Shown in pieces: positions 13,091 to 22,940 of a DNA stretch of 64,000 nucleotides. The stretch is from contig NW_024103707.1 of the NCBI RefSeq assembly GCF_003945595.2, positions 1,426,001 through 1,490,000 of the forward strand, in the 5' to 3' direction. Position numbers and translations under genes: made by a program. The notes beneath the pieces were generated by a model. It saw nothing but the letters and a program-made list of their open reading frames with translations, was not told the origin of the DNA and did no database searches. Origin of the DNA: Pipra filicauda. Its lineage: Eukaryota > Chordata > Aves > Passeriformes > Pipridae. Each line of letters opens with the position of its first letter. The stretch's first letter is position 1.

Positions 13091-13500
13091 GTTCGATTCT
13101 CAGTGTGTTCAGTAGTGGCTGAAATGTTGACAATTCCTTTCTTCTCATTCACTTACTTATGAAGAAGGAATAAGAGCTCTAACAAAACTGTGAAAGGCCA
13201 TGGGATGATCAACAGGGGCATTATTGGATCTTTTTATTCTTTTTACGTAAGTTCTTACCCACCCACCTTGTTAATTAATTCGATGGAATATCGTTATGTT
13301 TCGAACTAAGGCTCTAAGAACACAGGCCCCATCCTTATTAAAGGGTAAAACTTTTCACGCTTCATTTTTGCATATCCAGTAGCATCCTGAACTCTGTGTG
13401 TGGGGGTCATTCTCCAGGGTATTTGTGCCAATCCCTTTATAAGTTCTGATGTTAGTTTCACTCTGGACTTAATTTAATGGCAATATGAAGGAAGAATGAC
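13091..13500 (-). pseudogene. ERV-A env, decayed SU/TM middle
   Basis: No long frame survives. Position between SU and TM fragments on the same strand implies that this is the rest of SU, the cleavage site and the fusion peptide, decayed by frameshifts. No motif could be assigned. Confidence 0.45.
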
Positions 13501-13863
13501 CTATCCCATGGCATTAACAACTATGCAGGGAACCATGTAGTTTTCATGGTTAAGGATTAAGCTCCTTAGGGCTATAGGTAGGTAGGTTCTCTTGATCTGT
13601 CCACACCATTCAGATGTGAGAGTTCCTGAGCCTGTGTGTGTCATGTGTGTCGTATGGTCCTGGAGTTTGTGGACCTCATTGAAGTTTGTTTCAGTCAAAG
13701 GTCTTTTCTTACCAGTTGTTGGAATTTGAGTACAAATCCAACAGTCATTTTTATGAAAAATACTAGAAACATTCTGAACTAGGGTCAAATGTAAATTCTG
13801 GTCCCAAACTTGGTTCATGGATCCCAGCAGTACACATAAAAAGTACACATAAAAAGTACACAT
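13501..13863 (-). pseudogene. ERV-A env, SU subunit N-terminal remnant
   Basis: The frame starts with a hydrophobic signal-like stretch (MCTFYVYFLCVLLG). It holds a CWIC motif near 13731-13746. A CXXC of this form pairs with CX6CC of TM in gamma-type Env and takes part in the isomerisation of the SU-TM disulfide. Together with the CX6CC at 12991-13020 it identifies env. Direct short repeats (AAAAAGTACACAT) lie over the start at 13838-13868. Confidence 0.7.
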
Positions 13864-13889
13864 AAAAAGAGTGGTTTAAACGACATTTC

Positions 13890-14589
13890 TTTTTATCTTA
13901 TCTGCTTTTGTTCTACTGTCCAGGGAGCAGAGGCCTTCTTAATTATGGAGTAGTGAATCCACTATCCTTTGCCACCAACCAAGGCTGCGGTGAGGGTGGA
14001 CAGCAGAACTTGAAACGGATCTCTTCACTTGGCTTGCAAAGGATAGCTGTCCCGCCATGTAACATAGGCTCAGTCCCAAGGCTGGAATGGATGGGCAGGA
14101 GCGTCCAATCCTATTGGTCTGGATGTCACGACATATATCTGTAGCTTCTGCAAAGTAGATCATAAAGCCATTAAATAATTTTGCAAATCAATTTTCCCCC
14201 TCATGTGAATTTCTCCTGGAATATGTGGAGTTTGGTATGGCCTACTGTATAATATCTCATAAGGACTTATATCACCCCTGCATCTTGGCTGTATGCAGAT
14301 CCTCAGTAGAGCTGTGGGCAAGGCTTGAACCCACATCATGGAAGTTTCTTGGTAAATTTTGCTTATCTGTGTTTTGAGAGTATAATTCATGTGTTTGACC
14401 TTACAACTTGCCTGAGGCCTATAGGGACTGTGCAAAACCCAAGTGATTCCCACAGCTTGACTGACCTCTCCCACTACCACTGCAATAAAATGTGATCCTC
14501 TGTCTGATGACATTCCTAAAGGAACCCCAAATCTTGGGATTATGTGGTTAAGTAAACTTTTTACTACTTCTCTTACTTTATTAGTGCAT
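13890..14589 (-). pseudogene. ERV-A integrase C-terminal half (second copy)
   Basis: This is a diverged second copy of the segment at 14590-15290, in the same orientation and directly next to it. The readable frame (14513-14160) starts at MSSDRGSHF, which holds the second catalytic Asp. In the place of the catalytic Glu it has Lys (KVKHMNYTLK, against KVEHINGTLK in the neighbouring copy), so this copy could not be active. It continues through the PYEILYSRPYQ and HMRGKIDLQ blocks into the SU start region. It most likely belongs with the env downstream. Confidence 0.85.
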
Positions 14590-14761
14590 CCTCTTCATCT
14601 GTGTCAGGCTCTGATTTGCTAGTTGTTCCAGGAACTGAAGCTTTCTTTACTCTGGAGTAATGAAACCAGGGTCCTTTGCCAGCAACTTTGATGGCAGTGA
14701 GGGAAGTCAGCAGGACTTGGAATGGTCCTCTCCACTTGGCTTGTAGTGGGTCACTGTCCCA

Positions 14762-15540
14762 TCATTTAACGTAGACCCAGTCTCCAGGCTGGAACTGATG
14801 AGAAGGGGTGTCCAGTCCTATAGGTCTGGATAACTCAATAAATCTATGGAGTTTCTGTAAAGTATAGCCTACAGTCATTAAATACTTTTGTAGATCAACT
14901 TTTCCCCTCATGTGAATGTCCCCTGGAATATGCAGAGCTTGGTATGGTCTCCCACATAATATTTCATAAGGACTTAGGTTATCTCTCCGTTTTGGTTGTA
15001 TGTGAATACTCAGCAGAGCTAGAGGCAAAGCCTGAACCCATGACATGAATGTTTCCTGACAAATTTTACCAATTTGCATTTTAAGAGTACCATTTATATG
15101 TTCTACTTTGCCGCTTGCCTCAGGTCTGTAGGGAGTATGCAGGCCCCAGACAATTTCCAGGACACGACAAACCTCCTTCACTACTGTTGCAATGAAATGT
15201 GTCCCTCTATCTGATGACATTCCTAGAGGAACCCCAAACCTTGGAATTATATGGTTGAGCAAAGTTTTTTCCACTTCCTTGCTGTGTTAGTGAACCAGGG
15301 GCAAGCTTCAGGCCATCCACTGAAGGTGTCAACCAGTATGTACTTGTATCCCTCCCTGAGTGGTAACTCAGCAAAATCTATTTGCCAATAATCTCCTGGA
15401 AGGTCCCTGGCCTTTGTTACCCCCAGCACCACTCTCTTAGTTGTATCAGAATTGTTTTGCCTGCAGATTTCACATTTACTTACAATGGATTGCACAACTT
15501 CGGTCATACCTGTCCCTATTACTATCTTCTTCAAATGTTT
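14762..15540 (-). pseudogene. ERV-B integrase
   Basis: Two overlapping frames, 15534-15247 and 15274-14762, are separated by a frameshift. The first has the end of the zinc-binding domain (CEIC) and the first catalytic Asp (WQIDFAEL, at 15376-15378). The second has the second Asp (SSDRGTHF), the Glu (KVEHINGTLK) and a C-terminal QPGDWVYVK block typical of gamma-type integrases. The D-D-E triad is therefore present but split between frames. Homology with the second copy starts near 15290 and runs to 14590. Confidence 0.88.
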
Positions 15541-15641
15541 TAGAAGATTTCTGGTCCCCAGTGGGTAGCCTCATGTTCCCGTAGAGCTATCTCCCTAAGA
15601 AGTTGGGGTGTGATCACAACCTGTCCTGTAGGTGTAACAGC

Positions 15642-16444
15642 CTATCCACTTTCTTTGATTTCAGCATTAAGGGACTTAACTAACTGGTGGTCTTTCTCAT
15701 CATATTTTGGGGTGAACCCTGACAGAACAATTTCTTTCTGTGGTATTACTGCTAGGATACCTTTTTCTGCAGCCCCTTTTGCCGCCTGGTCAGCAAAATG
15801 ATTTCCCAATTCGAGAGTTGTTTTCCCCTTTTGATGAGATCTGCAATGCATGATAGACACATCCTCTGGTTTCCAAATACTCTGCAGGAGTGCATGGATT
15901 TGGTCAGCATGTTTGATCCCACTGTTAGTAGCCCTCTCTCTTTCCAGATGGCTCCACGGGCACGTACAACACTGAATGCGTACTTAGAATCAGTCCAGAT
16001 ATTTAACTTCTTTCCTTCGCTCAGTTCTAGAGCTCTTGTCAGTGCAATTAGCTCTGCTTTTTGGGATGACACATCTGCTGGCAAGGCCTTCATCTCAATT
16101 ACTTCATCCTTGGTTGTCACTGCATATCCTGTCATTCTCTTACCATCCCGCATGAAGCTGCTTCCGTTCGTGTACAGTTCCCAGTCCAGGTTTTCCAGAG
16201 GCACGTCCTTCAGGTCTTGTCTCCTGGAATAGGCCTCCTCAATGGTCTGCAAACAGTCATGCTCAGGCACACTGTCAGTCAATGTTGAGGACAGAAACAT
16301 AGCAGGATTTACAATAGATGTTGTTTTCACGGTAACATGATCATGTTCCAACAACACAGCTTGGTATTTAAGCATCCTGCTAGGGGACAGCCAGTGGCCC
16401 CCCTTCTGCTCAAGTGCAGCTTGGACTGCATGGGGTACATACAC
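15642..16444 (-). pseudogene. ERV-B RNase H domain
   Basis: The 230-codon frame gives the RT tether followed by RNase H. ELYTNGSSF (16157-16174) stands where the first catalytic Asp is expected (normally YTDGSS), so the residue is Asn. SQKAELIALTRAL supplies the Glu and NIWTDSKYAFSVV the second Asp. The end of the domain is in another frame (15860-15642: MHCRSHQKG...NHFADQAAKGA), so a frameshift lies near 15800. The product would join RT to integrase in Pol. Confidence 0.88.
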
Positions 16445-16499
16445 GACAATGCGCTGCTCAAGGGTGGGTTTTCAGGCCTCCTGGATCAGGATTGCAGTT

Positions 16500-17700
16500 G
16501 CTGCTACATCTCTCAGACACCCCGGCCATTCTTGGCTAACTGTCTAGATGTTTGGAGAAATAGGCCACAGTCCTTTGCTGGTTTCCCAGGGTCTGTGATA
16601 ATACCCCCAGAGCAACATTTAGTTGCTTATATGTAAACAGTTCAAAAGGCTTAGTTAGGTCTGGTAGTCTCAATGCTGGAGTTGACATTAAAGATTGCTT
16701 CAGCTGTTTAAATGCGGCTCTGGTCTCATCTGTCCATGTTACAACTCCTTCCTTGGCTGCTTTCAGTGTTCCATATAGGGGTTTGACTAGTAGCCCATAG
16801 TTAACTTTCCACAGGTGACACCATCCTATCATTCCTAGGAATGCCTGCATTTCTCATACGGTGTGGGGCTCTGGGAGACTACAAATGGCTTCTTTCCAGT
16901 CTGTGCTGAGCTGTCGATGTCCATGGTACATTTCAAGCCCCAGATAGATGACTATCTCCTTTGCAATCTGTGCTTTCTCTTTCAAGACCCTATACCCACT
17001 TAGTCCCAAAAAGTTTAAAAGACTTACAGTGAGCTCAATGTATTTGTCTTGACTTTTGGCAGCAATTAGTATGTCATCTACATACTGCAGGACAACTCCT
17101 TCTGGTTGCTACCTTCACCGGTCCTCCAGTTCTTTTGCCAGTTGGTTTCCAAATATCGCCAGGCTGTTCTTGTAGCCCTGCAGTAGAACTGCCCAGGGGA
17201 GTTGAGTTCTTCTCCCTGTCTCGGGATTTTCCCATTCAAAAGCAAAAAGCTCTTGACTATCCTTATGTACGAGAATGCAGAAGAAGGCATCCTTGAGATC
17301 AAGCACAGTAAATCACCCTAAATCATCTGTTAATGTGGTCAATAAGGTATAGGGGTTGGCTACTACTGGGTATATGTCCTTGGTTATTTTGTTGATTGCC
17401 CTCAGATCTTGGACCAATTGATAGCTCTTGCCATCAGCCTTCTTTACCGGTAGGATAGGGGTGTTGAATTTGGACTCATGTTCTACCAATAACCCAAATC
17501 TGAGAAATTTTCAATTATGGGTGCTAACCCTTTACAGCTTTCTAGCTTCAAGGGGTATTGTTTTTGTCTTACCGGTGTTGCTCCTGGTTTGAGTGTGATG
17601 CTTACAGGCTCTGCTTGTTTGGATCTCCCAGGACACTCGCTAGCCCATACTATAGGGATGACAGCATTCTCATTCATTCTCATCCATCTGTGAGGATCTC
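16500..17700 (-). pseudogene. ERV-B reverse transcriptase
   Basis: The RT amino end is at 17683-17483 (VWASECPGRSKQAEP, KPGATPVRQKQYPLKLE). Palm blocks follow near 17300 (VLDLKDAFFCI) and at 17073-17084 (the catalytic YVDD). A connection block lies at 16850-16536 (MQAFLGMIGWCHLWKVNYG). At least three frame breaks and in-frame stops interrupt it. The motifs and spacing match the polymerase of gammaretroviruses. It lies between protease and RNase H as expected. Confidence 0.9.
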
Positions 17701-17765
17701 TCTGTGGTTCTCCTGTATGAAGAAGGTAGCTGCCTTGATATATTTAGTGTCAGGAATTATGACTT

Positions 17766-18093
17766 TTATTTCCCCCCCTTGCAAAATTTAATTTCAGCTT
17801 CTAATTTCTCGAATAAGTCTCTAGCCAATAAAGGCTTGGGAGAGTTTGGCATATAGAGGAATTGATGAGTTACCCAGTGTTTACCTAATTTAAATCTCAA
17901 AGGTGTAAAGAAAGGCCTGGTTTCACTTACCCCTGTAGCACCAACCACAGTTTATAGTATCACGACTCAATTTCCCTTCTAAGGTATTTAACACAGAATA
18001 TGCTGCGCCTGTATCAACCAAGAATTCAACTTCTTCTTCCCCCAACTTAGCTATAACCAGAGGTTCTGCTGGGGAAGAATCCTCCAGTCCCCT
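17766..18093 (-). pseudogene. ERV-B protease
   Basis: The aspartic protease active site LVDTGA is at 18004-18021. The carboxy half (LGKHWVTHQFLYMPNSPKPL, then GRDL-like ARDLFEKL) is at 17948-17766 in a different frame, so a one-base-type frameshift lies near 17955. The first half is in the same frame as gag and is separated from it only by a TGA at the gag end, the usual layout of a readthrough Gag-Pol. Confidence 0.88.
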
Positions 18094-19400
18094 TCATGCA
18101 TCCCGGTTCACAGACAGTTGAGGGACTGGATTTCTGCTTCTTTTCAAGTCTGGACAATCCCTTTTCCAATGTCCCTTCTTTTTACAGAAGAAACATCGAT
18201 CGTTTGCCAAATCATACTTGTGGTGGGCATTATGTTTGCGGCGTTCCTGACAGTTACTGCTTCTGTGGAGTACATGGCAGGTATCTTCCTCTAGCTTCAG
18301 CACCCTTGCCCTGCCTTTCTGATCTCTATTGCGATACACTGTCCAAGCAATATCCAATAATACACCAATATCTTTCCTGCCCCCTACCTCCTGCAGCTTT
18401 TTCCTTATATCATCCGCAGACTGGTATATGAACAAATAGACCAAGTACTTTTCCCCGAAACCTGACTCCGTGTCTATGTCTGTATATTTTCGTATAACCT
18501 CTTTTAGCCTATTCAGAAAGTCTGTTGGGGACTCATTTCTATCTTGTTTTACTTCATCCACCTTTGACCAGTTCACTGCCTTTGGAATCCCATGCCTGAA
18601 ACCATACACTACCCAGTCCTGATAGCGTTTCAATGCTTCTTTTTTCTCTGGTAAATTAGGGTCCCACTTCGGGTCCTCTAGGGGGAAAGTATCCTTAAGT
18701 TTCCCTGTGAGTACTCCACCTGTTATTAGTAGCTCAGTTCTAGACTGAGCAGCTTGCTTAACCATTTCCTTCTCTGTGGAGTCAAGTAATGTATCCATCA
18801 TCTCTTCTAAGTCACACCAATCTGGATTTTGTGTTCTAATTGCTCTTTCCATATAATTAGCCACTTTATCTGGGTTATCTCTATATGCTCCGACAAAAGC
18901 TTTCCACTGCTGCAATTCAACCAGAGAAAAAGGAGCCTTTATTAACACTGGGCCTTGGTTACCCATAGCCTGTATTAAGGGAGCCTCTACCACAGGTTTT
19001 TCCTTCTTTGTCCTCGTTCTTCTAGCCACTGGGCTGGAATCTGCTAGGGCTTCACAGACTCTCCTCCCCTTTGCTTTTGGTTTTACTACAGGAGGTTTTT
19101 CCTCCTCCGTGCTACTATCTAATTTGCCATCAGAGGCTTCTGTATCTGTGTCAGTAAAATCACTGTCTCGAGTTTCGACTTTCACACTCGAGGGGTCAAA
19201 GGGGGGAAGACCCTGCCTTTGCTTCCTGTCGAAGGCCGGGATTGATTTGCTCTTTCTTGGAGTGCTCGTTCCCTGATGATATGGGGCAGAAGCTGGAAAT
19301 GCCTCCAGTTCCTGCTTCCCCCCTTCCACAGTGGGAAATCCTACATAACTGGGCGGCGCAGCGATGCTGGGGGAAAGGGGGCGGCTCCAGCTCCGCCCAC
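18094..19400 (-). pseudogene. ERV-B gag: late domain, capsid and nucleocapsid
   Basis: This is the longest open frame of the locus (about 411 codons from 19329, open further upstream to about 19400). Upstream it includes PPSY, a PPxY late-budding motif. Then come an acidic linker, the capsid (from IKAPFSLVELQQWKAF), a major homology-like block (ESPTDFLNRLKEVIRKY) and one CCHC knuckle, CFFCKKKGHWKRDC (18154-18195). A single knuckle is typical of gamma-type Gag. It ends with TGA just after NRDA. Apart from a frameshift separating it from the Gag start, the frame is intact, which suggests a fairly recent insertion. Confidence 0.88.
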
Positions 19401-19850
19401 AATGACGGAGCCGGAGGGCCCCGTGTCGGCCGGGGCGGTGATCCCGGCTGCAGGCACCGCCCCTGCTCCTCCTCCCGCAGTTCTAAGGTCTACGCCGGTG
19501 CCTCCCATCACCATGGGGACAGCTCCGGCCGCAGAGGGCGGCTCCACCCCTCTTCCCGGGGCCGTGTCGGCCCCTGCGGGGACGAAGCCGTCCACGCCCG
19601 CAACTACGCCTGTGCGGGCGGCAGCCCCCGTTGCCGTAGCAACCGCGCCGGCAGTCAGCACCACCCCTGGGGCGGCTCCAGCCAGAACCGACCCTGCAGC
19701 TCCTGAGGGGGCCGCCGCCTCCCCGCTAGCGACCGCGCCTGAAGCCGCTACGGGCGACATCGCTCCCGCAGCCCCTGAGGGGGCGGCCCCCCCCAAAGCC
19801 GGAGGGAATCCCTTAGGGATCTTCTTCTCCTTGGCCAGCGTACAACCCAT
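19341..19850 (-). pseudogene. ERV-B gag N-terminus with Ala/Gly/Pro-rich region
   Basis: The frame begins MGCTLAKEKKIPKG, with Gly at position 2 for N-myristoylation, and resembles the start of the neighbouring matrix fragment at 20884 (MGCIQSQEEEIPKG). After about 20 residues it becomes a low-complexity Ala/Gly/Pro/Val/Ser run of about 140 residues with repeated PSGAAG-like units, in place of a folded matrix domain. It stops at 19341 and must shift frame to join capsid. The DNA is much richer in GC than the rest of the ERV. That is why the opposite strand also stays open. Confidence 0.78.
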
Positions 19851-20503
19851 GATGACAAAATACAGACAGGAGTAGCACCGGGATTAGAGTTCACAGACCC
19901 AGGAGCACTGTGTAAACTCCTTCCCCGAGCGCCACTGCCGGCTTCAGGCCATAACACAGTACTTCAACACACGGAGAAGCGTCCCCCTGCTCGGCCCCCC
20001 TGGCCAACACAAAACACGAAACACCTGAGTTTCCCTCTGCCCTGCCTTTACCGAAACCTCACAGACAGTCCAACTGCCCGCCCCGGCCAAACTCTTTCGC
20101 CCACAGACTGGGAAAAACACTGACTTTTGCAACTTCTGGGCCAAGTCTAAGTTTCCCTTTCCCAGTCCCACTGTACCCCCTATTCCTGGGAAATAGCAGT
20201 TCGCAGCTGCTAACAAAAAGCTGCTCTTTTATCTCACTTCCGTGTGTGGTTTTGAGGAGCTGGGCCTCTCAAGATCAGTGCGGGAATTCTCCAAAATATG
20301 CCGGCCGAAGAAGAATTTCCTGCTGGATGAAATTTTCCAATCTGGAGAGCCACAGGTCCCGCTTTTCCACCTTTCAGGCTGCCAAAACTGTTGCCTAGAA
20401 GACCTAGGGAGAAAAAAAGACTTCAGGCCCAATTAGGTAAGGAGATAAGAGAGAAATTTTAATGAGCCTACAGGCTCCAGGAATACACACACACACATCC
20501 CCA
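19851..20503 (-). mobile_element. ERV-B R-U5 and leader
   Basis: It aligns block by block with the LTR and leader at 22271-22910: a TGTATTCC block, ATTAAA (20458-20463), GGCCTGAAGTCTTTT, AGGCAACAGTTTTGGCA, a CCCAGTCTGTGGG block and more. Alignment stops near 20503, about where transcription would start in the other copy (some 25 bp after its TATA box). A clear primer-binding site matching a common tRNA was not recognised. Confidence 0.6.
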
Positions 20504-20529
20504 GCTGCTTGGGGACGCCCTTCCGGTCT

Positions 20530-20884
20530 CCATGCAGCCACTCCAGGTGCTCCGAGGAGCCGGCCCCGCAGCCTGCCATGGCCCTGCAGCCCCAGATGGT
20601 TTAAAAACCAAAAACAATTCAGCATACGCTACTTCGTTCCACCGCTCCTCTTTATGAAGAATCGACATAAGCTGTAACACTGTATTCATTTGAAAAGAGC
20701 CAAACTTCAGCCAAGTCTTCCCTCCGAGCAGCCCGTGCAAAGGCCACATATTTATAGAGAGCCTTCATAACTCCTGCCTCTCTAAAGATGTTTCAGATCC
20801 AGTTAAATGCCTCCAGTGCTGCAAAACCAAGGCTAACGGGGATCCTTTTGGGATCTCCTCCTCTTGGGACTGTATACAACCCAT
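20530..20884 (-). pseudogene. ERV-A gag matrix fragment
   Basis: The start codon at 20884 opens MGCIQSQEEEIPKGSPLAL, a myristoylated Gag amino end with LQHWRHL, like a retroviral matrix helix. A single in-frame TGA at 20765-20767 breaks it. The same frame then continues with further matrix-like sequence (QMNTVLQLMSILHKEERW, EVAYAELFLVF) and a PSGAAG block before running into the R-U5 of ERV-B. About 35 bp of leader precede the start. Confidence 0.72.
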
Positions 20885-20924
20885 GCTGACAACTACCAGG
20901 CCAGGTACAATGGCCTTTCCTTAA

Positions 20925-22270
20925 AATGCATTTACATACACTACTAGAAAACCATATAAACACAGCCTCCCTATGTACAAAAACCCTTTCACTAATCTAT
21001 CAATCTCTCAAACCTAAAGAAAGATGGGTTTTCATGCTTTTTGCCCCTATCTCAGAGTTAGAAAAGAATGAAGTTTTTGAAAACCGAGATTTTATAACTT
21101 ACTTTTTAGTTAAAGAAAAGGGTAAAAAACACTTCTTGCATGATTGCCTTTGCAAAAAAAGGAAATAATGCGTTGCCCCTTAAACATAATAACAATAGTT
21201 TACTGCTTAACAGTTGGGTGGAATTAGATTTTGTCATTTTCTGCCGCTATTCCTGTTCCTATAGAAACTTTCCTACTAACTCCTTGGCTAAACGAATAAG
21301 TAACTTACCTTTGGGTGAGGAAGACGACAAGCAAACCCCTGACTCAGAATCTCCTTTTTTACATAACGTGGAAAAGGAAGGCAGGACATGGTGAACTAAA
21401 ACTTTGCTAACTATTCACTCATACCACTGCATTTGGCATTGTCAAGAAGATATAAGTTTTGCTTGTAACATTTGTAGTTTTTTGCCTTCAAATCAGTTTT
21501 CTCAAAAGTGGTGTAAGTTGTTTTCTTGACAATGGAAATAAAGGGTAGAGGGTAGATTAAAAATATTTACACATGGAATGAAATTTAACATCTCACCATC
21601 TTAAAGCCCAGTATGTTCATTAATTCATATTTTTTAAATGTAGAGCTGGCTGATACAAAGCTTTTATTGGGTTTGGCAGTTTCATGTTCTTCTAACTGTG
21701 ATGGAGTGTGCGGGATGAACCTTTTATCAATCAGCAAACAAAGTTGGTACGCATATTACGGAAACTGGAGCAATATGGACAATTTACTAGGGAGCTAGAT
21801 TTAAACTAAATAAATTCACATACAGGCTGTTTCAGCATAAATTGCATGCTGATTACCAATCAATTACTGAACTCAAGGTAAAGAAAAGGATTTGAAACCT
21901 TCTGCTTCATAGTATAAAGAGAGAGGAAAATTCTCCTTATTGCCTAAAAGCCTTTGTAATTATTTTTCACTATGTAAATTAGTGTCATTTTAACCAAGAA
22001 CATTTAAGTTTATCTCCACAAAACCAGAACACTACAGCTTCAAAAATTTTCCCTATTTTTCATTCAATTCCCAATAGCTTTAAAAATAAAAATTATTAGA
22101 AGTTATTAAATTCTCAAATACATCCACATACATGCAATTGTCACAATAATGTTATTCAAATAATAAGTATAGAATTTTAAACATCCCCATATTTGTTACA
22201 TTCAAACATTCTCAAAACATTTTGCTGTCACAAAACAACATACATAAATAATGTCAACAAGGGTGCAAAA
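20925..22270. other. AT-rich block between ERV-A leader and ERV-A gag start
   Basis: About 1.35 kb of AT-rich sequence with no retroviral motif on the minus strand. On the plus strand it holds frames of 80, 84 and 61 codons (from 20926, 21140 and 21613), none recognisable. It interrupts the run from leader to gag. It could be an insertion, unrelated flanking DNA, or a deleted stretch of another element. Confidence 0.5.
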
Positions 22271-22866
22271 TAGCTGCTTAAATAGTACCCGGCGCCAGAC
22301 TTGAACCCACGACCTCGGGATCACCTTGGGAGCTCCCTCTCCAGGCACCACCACTGACCTCAGGCCAGGGCAACCTATTTTAATACATGGAAAGGTGTCC
22401 CTCTCCTTCCGGCTGTACCAAGCCAATACAAAACCCCTTAGTAACCACAGTGGTAGATTCCACTGTCCCTGCCCTGCCTTTATTGAAGCCGCAAGGCGGT
22501 GGGAGGGCGGGTGGTGTCCTCCACCCACTTCCCTTTAACTGTCCCATGCTTCTGCCCACAGACTGGGAAAACACCAACTTTTGCAACAACACGGGCCCAA
22601 ATTCTCACTTCCCAGCCTACCGTATTCCCCTATTTCTGGGAAAAACCCCTTTGCAGATGCTAGCAAAATTACCCAAAGGAGCTGCTCTTTTATCTCACCC
22701 CCGTGTGTGGTTCTGAGGAGCCGGGCTTCTCAAGATGGGTGGATCTGGAGGAGTCACAGGTCTGGCTTTTCCACCTTTCGGAGTGCCAAAACTGTTGCCT
22801 AAAGCACTGCAGAGAAAAGACTTCAGGCCAATTTAGTGTAGAAAATAAGATAAAGGGAGCAGATCC

Positions 22867-22872
22867 TTTAAT
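22867..22872 (-). promoter_or_regulatory. LTR polyadenylation signal ATTAAA
   Basis: ATTAAA on the minus strand, about 60 bp after the TATA-like box. It is conserved at the matching site in ERV-B (20458-20463) and as AATAAA in the 3' LTR. Confidence 0.5.
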
Positions 22873-22932
22873 GAGTCCGTAGGCCTAGAGGAATACATAC
22901 CACACGCCCTCTCTCAGACACTGATTCTATGA

Positions 22933-22940
22933 TTTTATAA
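22933..22940 (-). promoter_or_regulatory. LTR TATA-like box
   Basis: TTATAAAA on the minus strand. Initiation about 25-30 bp further on falls near 22905, just where similarity with ERV-B begins. Confidence 0.5.

Larger units (their letters stand above)
14590..20503 (-). mobile_element. ERV-B: gamma-type gag-pro-pol block lacking U3, env and 3' LTR
   Basis: In minus-strand order the block holds R-U5 and leader (20503-19851), gag (19850-18094), protease (18093-17766), RT (about 17700-16500), RNase H (16444-15642) and integrase (15540-14762), then ends near the start of env. Gene order, a single CCHC knuckle, gag and pro in one frame across a stop, and the RT and integrase style are gammaretrovirus-like. 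ERV-A pieces flank it on both sides in the same orientation. There is no U3 at its 5' edge and no env or LTR at its 3' edge. Several frameshifts and stops make it inactive. Confidence 0.8.

Noticed and set aside
19276..19875. Plus-strand frame of 199 codons rich in Ala and Pro
   Set aside because: It is the opposite strand of the GC-rich gag N-terminus. Long open frames on both strands follow from the composition.
20230..20500. Possible primer-binding site TGGCAGCCTGAAAGGTGG in ERV-B and TGGCACTCC in the LTR copy
   Set aside because: Neither matches a common tRNA 3' end that I can recall, and a similar block occurs in the 3' LTR, so it may be inside U5.
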